The position numbers were made by a program, and so were the translations under genes. Shown in pieces: positions 57,130 through 64,000 of a stretch of 64,000 nt of DNA. This DNA comes from Campanula takesimana (taxonomy: Eukaryota; Streptophyta; Magnoliopsida; Asterales; Campanulaceae): contig JAOWBW010001304.1 in the NCBI GenBank assembly GCA_026119855.1, positions 1 through 64,000 of the forward strand, written 5' to 3'. How positions within the stretch are numbered: position 1 is the stretch's first letter; the number at the start of each line of letters is the position of its first letter. The notes beneath the pieces are model-generated. The model saw nothing but the letters and a program-made list of their open reading frames with translations. It had not been told where the DNA came from and did no database searches.

Positions 57130-58629
57130 TTATTCCTCATCCTTCCGCTTCTTCTTTTGGCTCCTCCGAGTTTTATTCTTCTTCATATCAAAAATCTCGA
57201 TCTCCTTCCTCCCAAGATCGAGTACTCTCCCAATCTCCTCGACGAGCCCAGTAGACCTCAAAGCCATGTCAACTGCAGCCCTATCTCGGAGATCCTCCAT
57301 TCGTGCCTCAATCTTAGGAACCATGGCCATCCTCCTTTCGGACATAATCTGATAGTCTTCAACGACATCCCCAGTATGGTTGTGGCCGCTCGCCACAGCC
57401 TTAGCCTCCCTCAAAGTCCTGCTAGCATCACAATCCCCTCCAAGAATGGCCTCACGCCTCTCCTCAATGAGCCTTTGAGTCTTCCCCATAGTCCATTCAT
57501 ACCAATCCAAGTAAACTGTGGTTAAGACCGTGCTAGCCACACTCCTGAGAAGTACCCGAGCCGGAAAAAAAGAACGCGCCCACGACCGGGTAAGGAATGA
57601 AATGGTGGATGGATCCCACATAGATAATGACAAAAGTCTTAAATGCTCTGGATTGACACCCGACCATTCCAACAAAGGAGTTTGCAACAATCCAAACTGT
57701 CTGCGAACCAATGAAGGGATGTAGAAAGACGATCCTAAGAGTCCCGGAACCTGAACAATAGGGGAGCTATCCTGATACTCCCTCACGGAGCCAATGCGCC
57801 AATGTGGGACCCACCAGCAAATTTGTGAGGTCTGGAACCGAACCATGTACGCCTCCCAATCACCCTGAGCAAAATCCAAAAGAATGCCTCTCAAAGAGTA
57901 GGACCACGGTTTGTGAGAAAGAGGAGCCTCGGGCATGGCCATCAACCTCTCCCTTAACCACATGGTAAGAAGAGCGGGGCTACCACCGCGCATGAAACCA
58001 TCACCTAAAGCCAAACGGTCCATGCCATGAATGGTTTCACCTAGAATCAAAGGGACAATATCATTCCCTGTAAGGAACTCCTCAAGAATGCTAAACAAAA
58101 CTCTATGGCAAGTGACCTTGGAACCAACCATGTAGAAAAAGGCAAGGATACACAACCCAAAGGCATTCCAAGAAACCTCATCGGTTCAATCCATGAACCT
58201 TTTGGGAAGGACCAAAATGTCAATAAAGGTATAATTAAGGACCATGCATTGAGCCTCTTATAAAGGAATACCAAGAAGAGTGACCAACCTTTCAACACAC
58301 ATTGTGTCATTGATCGAAGGGAGAGCAATGACCTCCGTGTCCACGCCCCCCACCAAAGCCTTGAAATCCTCGTAAGTCAGAGTGATTTTTTTGTAAGAAA
58401 AGCAATACACATGTCTCCTGATATCCCAAAAGGATGCAGCGGCCCTCAAAAGCTCAAGATCTGGGATGAATTCCTTGAGAGACCAAAGGGATCTAAGCCC
58501 AAATTTGGCTTGAAAAATGTCCTTGTTCTCCCTCATATGATGCCGCATACAAAGCTTAAGATTGCCCTCAAAGCATTCTTAATCAATCTTGGACAATTTT
58601 GGTGGTTTCTCCATAAGAAAAGGATCCAT
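57130..58629 (-). pseudogene. Antisense gene of element C (plant mobile domain / DUF7745-like)
   Basis: Minus-strand frame of about 500 codons from ATG 58629 (MDPFLMEKPPK) to the stop at 57130, broken by three in-frame stops (about 58581, 58258-58260 and about 58185). Recognisable text: FWDIRRHVYCFSYKKITLTYEDFKALV, and later RGGSPALLTMWL, WWVPHWR and PGLLGSSFYIPSLVRRQFG, the order seen in plant proteins related to the plant mobile domain. Basic tail (MKKNKTRRSQKKKRKDEE). Tat-group elements are known to carry such extra genes antisense between integrase and the 3' LTR. Its role is unknown. It is dead here. Confidence 0.65.
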
Positions 58630-58936
58630 GGAAAGAAAAGCTTTGAAGAACGAAAGAGGTGAGCTGCTTCTAGACCTCAGGCTAAGGTACTCAAGAAGAT
58701 GACTAGACCTAAAACAAAATTCAATGCAAAAAAGCCACCAACTGTCCCAGCCGTACGACTACTTTGGCCTTGATAGAATTGATGATTTCTTGTTGGAAGA
58801 TTGGCTTTATGATCCCATTTATTCAAAGCCCCATCCCATCCATATCATAAATACCCTAGATATTTGCCCTCCTTTGGCTCATGCAAATATGATTCTTAGC
58901 CTAGAAAAGAATTAGGTCCCCTCATAAGTGAAAAAT
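58630..58936. other. Spacer between antisense gene and minisatellite
   Basis: Presumed upstream region of the antisense gene and, somewhere inside or just after it, the polypurine tract and start of C's 3' LTR. I could not identify either with confidence. Confidence 0.4.
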
Positions 58937-59200
58937 ACACTTAGGCGGTCCCCACACGACGTAAGCCCATTGTTTTATTTGCCTAATACACTTAGGCGGT
59001 CCCCACGCGACGTAAGCCCATTGTTTTGTTTGCTTAATACACTTAGGCGGTCCCCACGCGACGTAAGCCCATTGTTTTGTTTGCCTAATACACTTAGGCG
59101 GTCCCCACGCGATGTAAGCCCATTGTTTTGTTTGCCTAATACACTTAGGCGGTCCCCACGTGATGTAAGCCCATTGTTTTGTTTTCCTAATACATTTTAG
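58937..59200. repeat. 51-bp minisatellite
   Basis: Five units, each with CACTTAGGCGGTCCCCAC and GACGTAAGCCCATTG, spaced 51 bp (58937, 58988, ...). Since 51 is a multiple of three, both strands stay open as 17-residue repeats, which is fortuitous. Confidence 0.9.
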
Positions 59201-59700
59201 GCGGTCCTTAACATAAGCCAGTAAAATTTTATGAAAATGGCCTAGTGTGAGAATACACTTAGGCGATCCCCACACGATGTAAGCTCGTTGTTTTGTTTGC
59301 CTAATACACTTATGCAGTCCTTGACATAAGCCCAGTAAAACTTTGTCCCCTAAATGAGCATACTTAGGCGTTCCCCATTGTGAAAAATGTTGCCTTAGCG
59401 AACATTTTAGGCAGTCCTTTAAATAAGCCCAGTAAAATTCTGTGAAAATTGCCTAGTGTGAAAATACACTTAGGCAGTCCTTGACTTAAGCCAAGTAAAA
59501 CTTTGTCCCCTAAGTGAGCATACTTAGGCGGTCCCCATTGTGAAAAATGTTGCCTTAGCGAACATTTTAGGAAGTCCTTGACATAAGCCCAGTAAAATTT
59601 TGTGAAAATTGCCTAGTGTAAAAATACACTTAGGCAGTCCTTGACATAAGCCCAGTAAAATTTTGTCCCCCAGAGTGGTCATTTTAGAAAACCTTTGTCC
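59201..59700. repeat. Degenerate higher-order repeat
   Basis: Longer alternating units built from parts of the 51-bp repeat (ACACTTAGGCAGTCCTTGACATAAGCC, then ACTTAGGCGGTCCCCATTGTG and TGTTGCCTTAGCGAACATTTTAGG). It forms a transition to the 75-bp minisatellite. Confidence 0.75.
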
Positions 59701-62255
59701 CGGCAGTCCTAAATGACGTAAGACCATTCCTTTTAGTCGACCCTCTCCATAGAGCTAAGTTGACCATATCCCGCCTCTGACCCCCCGAGAGTCATGCCCG
59801 TTTCCTTTTAGTCAACCCTCTCCATAGAGCCAAGTTGACCAAGTCCCGCCTTTGAACCGCCAAGAGTCATGCCCGTTCCTCTTAGTCAACCCTTTCCATA
59901 GATCCAAGTTGACCAAGTCCCGCCTCTGACCCGCTGAGAGTCATGCCCGTTTCTTTTTAGTCAACCCTCTCCATAGAGCCAAGTTGACCAAGTCCTGCCT
60001 CTGACACGCCTAGAGTCATGCCCGTTTCCTTTTAGTCAACCCTCTCCATAGAGTCAAGTTGACCAAATCCCACCTCTGACCCACCGAGAGTCATGCCTGT
60101 TTCCTTTTAGTCATCCCTCTCCATAGAGCCAAGTTGACCAAGTCTCGCCTCTGACCCGCCGAGAGTCATGCCCGTTTCCTTTTAGTCAACCCTCTCCATA
60201 GAGCCAAGTTGACCATGTACCGCCTCTGACTTGCTGAGAATCATGCCCGTTTCTTTTAGTTAACCCTCTCCATAGATCCAAGTTGACCATGTCCCACCTC
60301 TGACCCGCCGAGAGTCATGCCTGTTTCCTTTTAGTTAACCCTCTCCATAGAGCCAAGTTGACCATATCTCGCCTCTAACCCGCCGAGAGTCATGCCTATT
60401 TCCTTTTAGTCAACCCTCTCCATAGAGCCAAGTTGACCATGTCCCGCCTCTGGCTCGTCGAGAGTCATGCCCGTTTCTTTAGAAGAGGATGACAGATATC
60501 CACCTAGCCCTTAGGTTTGAGTAGCCTTAAAGTTTCTCACCCCTTCTGAACTACGTTAGGCTTGATTCCCCGTAAACGGGATACGTAGATATCCTATACC
60601 CCTAGGTCCAGCCATGCAACCAAATCGGTCAAGCCGTCCTCCCATAATATTGGGATGCTTATTTTTATCGACAACCCTGCTTTTCCAAAGCGACGTTGCC
60701 GAGGGGCTCTGTAAGTACCCCAATCTGAAATTAACCAACTTTCGAGGAACTCTCAGGACCATTCAGGGATAAACTGATAGGCTGAGACCTCACTAAGATA
60801 AACCTAAAATTCCAGGACTATTCTGGAATTAAAATTGGAAAAATCCAGAAGCTCGCCAGGTTGAGCCGCACGGATGGTTTGGACACGGGAGAGCCCTAGC
60901 CGTATGGCTACTATGGGTACCCTCAGTCCTTATAAATTGAGACCCTTGCTGATCATTTCAGGGGGAGAGAAAATCATTTGTGTGTGTAAACTCTGGCAAA
61001 CTGAGAGCAGATTAGGGATACAAACACATTCTTTAGTGAAAAGAGAGAAAGAAGATAGGCTTAGAACCAAAATTGGTGAGGCCTCCTTCTCCCCATCTTC
61101 TCTTCATCTCATAATCTATTTTACTTTTCCTTATTTACATTATGTCTTTATTATTCTTGCACATATTATAAATTGGAACCAAGTTCTTGATATGAATCAA
61201 TGGTACCCTCATGTTCTATGCATGATCAAGGGTTCAAACCTAAGATGATTAAGGCTTGTTATCATTTAATGTCTCTTTACATTATTTCTTTACATTAATG
61301 CACTTTACATTATGTATTTACATTAATGCTCTTTACATTATGTCTTTACTTTTATGCAATTTATATTATGTGTTTACATTTATGCAAGTTAAATTTCATG
61401 TCTTTACCTTAAAGGTCATTTTATGGTGAAATGATCAAGTTTGATGATAAAGTTTCAATCTTTATCATTCAAACCTTGATATAACTCCAATAATGTCCCT
61501 TTGGATGGTAAAGACCCAGTCTTTATCCATCCAAAGGTTGATTTTTGATATCCTAAGGCCTTTCCTTGGAAGAATCATCCATTTGGATGTTAAAGTTTCC
61601 ATCTTTAACCATCCAAATGATGCTTTTGGCTCAAATGCCATGTTTATCACCTTTCTTAATTTTCCCCCAATTATTGCCTTGATCACACACAAAACCTTGT
61701 GTTTTGGTGTCTAATTAGTGATTAAGAGCATAGGGATGATTTAATTCAAGCTTTGTATGAGTAAATAAACTGGAAAGATGTAAAACAGTTCAGTTTCAGG
61801 AGAATGCTTTCTTTCTGCCTGAAACTGGACTGATTTCTTGACAATCTGTAAAACCCCAGGGATGACCTTCCCAGCCGTATGGCTAGTTTGGTCAGAGGGG
61901 TGATTTTTCAGTCTTTCCCCTTTTCTGTTAAACTGTTTACAAAACAATCCTTTTTTGTTAAGTTTCTAATTGATTTTGTTAAAAGTCAGTTTCTCCCATT
62001 TTCAAGAACACACACAAACACACTTGCACAATTTTGGTTAACAAACTTAGAAAGACTCGGTTTTTCGAGGCACTTTGGGTGAACTACCGGTTAATTTCTT
62101 CCTAAAGGGTAACCTGACCTCCGAATCCTTTGTCTCTAACCATTTTTCGTTAAGTTTGGGTTTAAAGTTAAACTAATGTGGCGACTCCGTTGAAAATTAA
62201 AAGTGACGTGTTTGATTCTCGAGAACTTTCTCTGTTTTCCCGCGGGTATCTTACA
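59700..62255 (+). mobile_element. Element C 3' LTR (start uncertain)
   Basis: Homologous to 1-2572. TATAAATT at 60931-60938. CCGCACGG (60866), CCGTATGG (60900) and CCGTATGG (61875) correspond to CGTACGG and CCGTACGG in the left copy. Ends CTTACA at 62255, followed directly by the interrupted LTR of element G. The true LTR start may lie before 58937. Confidence 0.75.
59735..60475. repeat. 74-75-bp minisatellite with paired W-boxes
   Basis: About ten units spaced 74-75 bp, each with TAGTCAACCCTCTCC, ATAGAG(C/T)CAAGTTGACC and GAGAGTCATGCC. The core of about 35 bp is the same as in the 66-bp repeat at 1-640; the remaining half is different. Confidence 0.9.
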
Positions 62256-63557
62256 GTATGTGATACAAATTAAACTTATGGGTACTTGTTGGTGAACGAG
62301 TATTGGACTTGACCCACCTATGAGATTTATGTCATAGTCAAATGTCATAATTAAATCTCATATAGTTATGTCATTTGATATCCTTAGACCTGAGATTATC
62401 ATGGTCTTCCACATGATGAACGTTATGCTTGACATAGTCCACCGCTACCCTTAACCAGGTAGTCATAAAGGCTATGATCAGCATAATCGAATTCTTGTAG
62501 GGAAAAATGATAAGTCAAGATGGGATTTGTCCCTCCCTCAAGAGAGATATCTGCTTAGGCCACTTGAAGGGTGAGATTGATTATAGTGTATGGCCATACC
62601 CAAATGAATTGATGTGTTCAATGTCATTTGCTCATATCAATCTACTCGGGATCGAGAAAGCATTGAACAATATAAGTTGATGTGGACCATGACTTATGTT
62701 CAATATGATATCGCGTGAAAAATAGATTGTGATATGTTCTATGAGGATAAACGAACTTCGTTAAGTTATATTAATTGGGTAATCATGATGGCTTGCTAGA
62801 GCCCTCTCATGATTTATGAGTTTGACCTTGGTTGGACTCGTTGCCAACTTAATATAATCCTATGGGGTCACACACAAAAGAATGAATTAAATAAAAGGCT
62901 AAAATTAAGTTTCTGGTGGTGCTCGGCCGAGCACATCACATGACTCGTCCGAGAACGTATTACAAAATGGGATGGAACAGAGGTGCTCGGCCGAGCACCC
63001 CAAAGGACTCGGCAGAGCAGGCCCTGTTCAGACCCTATTTTCTGATTTCACGTTTTGGCAGGTTTTGACCTATTTCTCCTAAAAGGTTTAGGTTTAATAA
63101 GTATAAATACCCCTCTATTAACCCTAATCAGTAAGAATTGATATAATATCATTATTGGTAGCCTCCATGTGTTTGAGAAACACATTCATGAGTTTAGATT
63201 GTGAATTAAAAGCTCAAGAACACCAATAAATTCATATAGCCTTTGAAGATTAGAAAAGTGTGTTTTCTAATGATTTGATCCGGATCTAAAATTATTCTAG
63301 ATATTCGTTAGTATTCTAAATTCATCTCAAGTCCATGTTCATGTGATCGTGATTTGAAGAACGTGGAGAAGATCAAATCATAAAGCTTGAAGACTTAAAG
63401 ATTTGAAGATCTGAAAATTTAAATGCACAACATTGGTTAGTATTCTAAATTCATCTTCCTGTTAATTTAATCATCATGAATGGATCCATGGGATCTAGGG
63501 TTTTGTTTGATTTTCCATAAGCCATTTCCGCTGCGCAAGAACCCTCAAAACCCATCA
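62256..63557 (+). mobile_element. Element G 5' LTR, right part (Angela-like copia)
   Basis: Homologous to the reverse complement of B's LTR (CTTATGGGTA, CTTCCACATGATGAACG, ATGGGATTTGT...), ending CCCATCA before the primer site. C inserted within this LTR, whose left part is outside the window. TATAAATA at 63102-63109. GTGCTCGGCCGAGCAC palindromes at 62919-62934 and 62983-62998. Confidence 0.85.
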
Positions 63558-63558
63558 G

Positions 63559-63570
63559 TGGTATCAGAGC
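63559..63570 (+). other. Primer binding site of element G
   Basis: TGGTATCAGAGC, one base after the LTR end. Confidence 0.9.
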
Positions 63571-64000
63571 CCCGTTCATGTATGGTTATTTTAATATTAT
63601 CATGTTAAATATATGATTTGATTATATGATCTAGCATGATATGAATTTAGAATAAGGGATTTATGTGAATTGTTTGGTGAAAAAATTATATATATGATAT
63701 AGTATGATTATGAACAAGGTTTTCAAGATGCATGATTAATATGATTAATCTATTTATTGCATCATCAATCTCTTTAATATGATTATTGAATTGATGATTC
63801 TTGAAAAACAAATTGTTTGTTCTTAGGGTTTGATTTTTATGATAATTTGATTGTCATAAATAGTTGAATCCTTAAAGGACCAAGATTTGATAAATTGCGT
63901 TCGTGGAGTTCGCGTGCAATACACGTTTTCGTGCAGAATTTTCGTGCAGAATACGTGCATCGTACGTGCAGTCCAGAATTTTCGTGCAGTTCGCATGCAA
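63571..64000 (+). mobile_element. Element G leader (continues beyond window)
   Basis: No gene. AT-rich, then from about 63900 a cluster of CGTGCA words (TTCGTGCAG three times, ACGTGCA twice). Confidence 0.8.

Noticed and set aside
58922..59275. Open frames with 17-residue repeats on both strands
   Set aside because: They arise because the 51-bp minisatellite unit is a multiple of three and has no stop; no start context or homology.

Overview
This window is plant nuclear DNA, probably from a eudicot. It consists entirely of nested LTR retrotransposons. I see no host gene, tRNA, rRNA, CRISPR array or bacterial feature. A run of exactly 100 N at 41984-42083 shows that this is a scaffolded assembly. 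The plant assignment rests on Ty1/copia and Ty3/gypsy polyproteins of plant type, TGGTATCAGAGC primer sites (initiator Met tRNA), 5-bp target duplications, a Tat-type element with two RNase H domains and an antisense extra gene, a SIRE-type element with a third gene, and a chromodomain gypsy.

I use these letters. G (+): Angela-like copia, 62256-64000, the oldest layer seen. C (+): Tat-type gypsy inserted in G's 5' LTR. Its decayed pol is at 51255-56623, an antisense plant-mobile-domain-like gene at 57130-58629, and its 3' LTR ends at 62255. A related LTR end is at 1-2572. D (-): a gag-only Tat-type derivative. Its LTR is 49974-51254, its leader and gag start lie at 48499-49973, and its gag end and 3' region at 2574-5097. 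B (-): Angela-like copia inserted in D's gag (TSD GAGCC at 5093-5097 and 48494-48498), spanning 5098-48493.

Three further insertions lie inside B. A (-), another Angela-like copia, 6027-15396, sits in B's 3' LTR. F (+), a Tekay/Del-like chromodomain gypsy, 15681-24637 (TSD AAAAC), sits in B's RNase H. E (+), a SIRE-like tandem, 29658-46693 (TSD GGCTC), sits in B's leader. E is LTR1 - gag - pol - spliced third gene - LTR2 - a shorter degenerate internal region (E') - LTR3, so two units share a middle LTR. The order of insertion is G, C, D, B, then A, F and E. F and E look youngest because their LTRs are almost identical.

The most unusual signal is not a gene. Most element families here carry their own short GC-rich word, often a perfect palindrome, repeated in a cluster upstream of the LTR TATA box and again in the transcribed leader. 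Homologous LTR positions carry different words in different families. In E the word (TACCGCA-like) also runs through the coding regions in more than one reading frame, while E' has GCGCCT at comparable places. Other leads are paired W-box motifs in the minisatellites of C's LTRs, a third gene in E with a clear intron and promoter-like upstream sequence, a hairpin downstream of integrase with compensatory base changes in three copies, and several rearrangements that join elements in unexpected ways.
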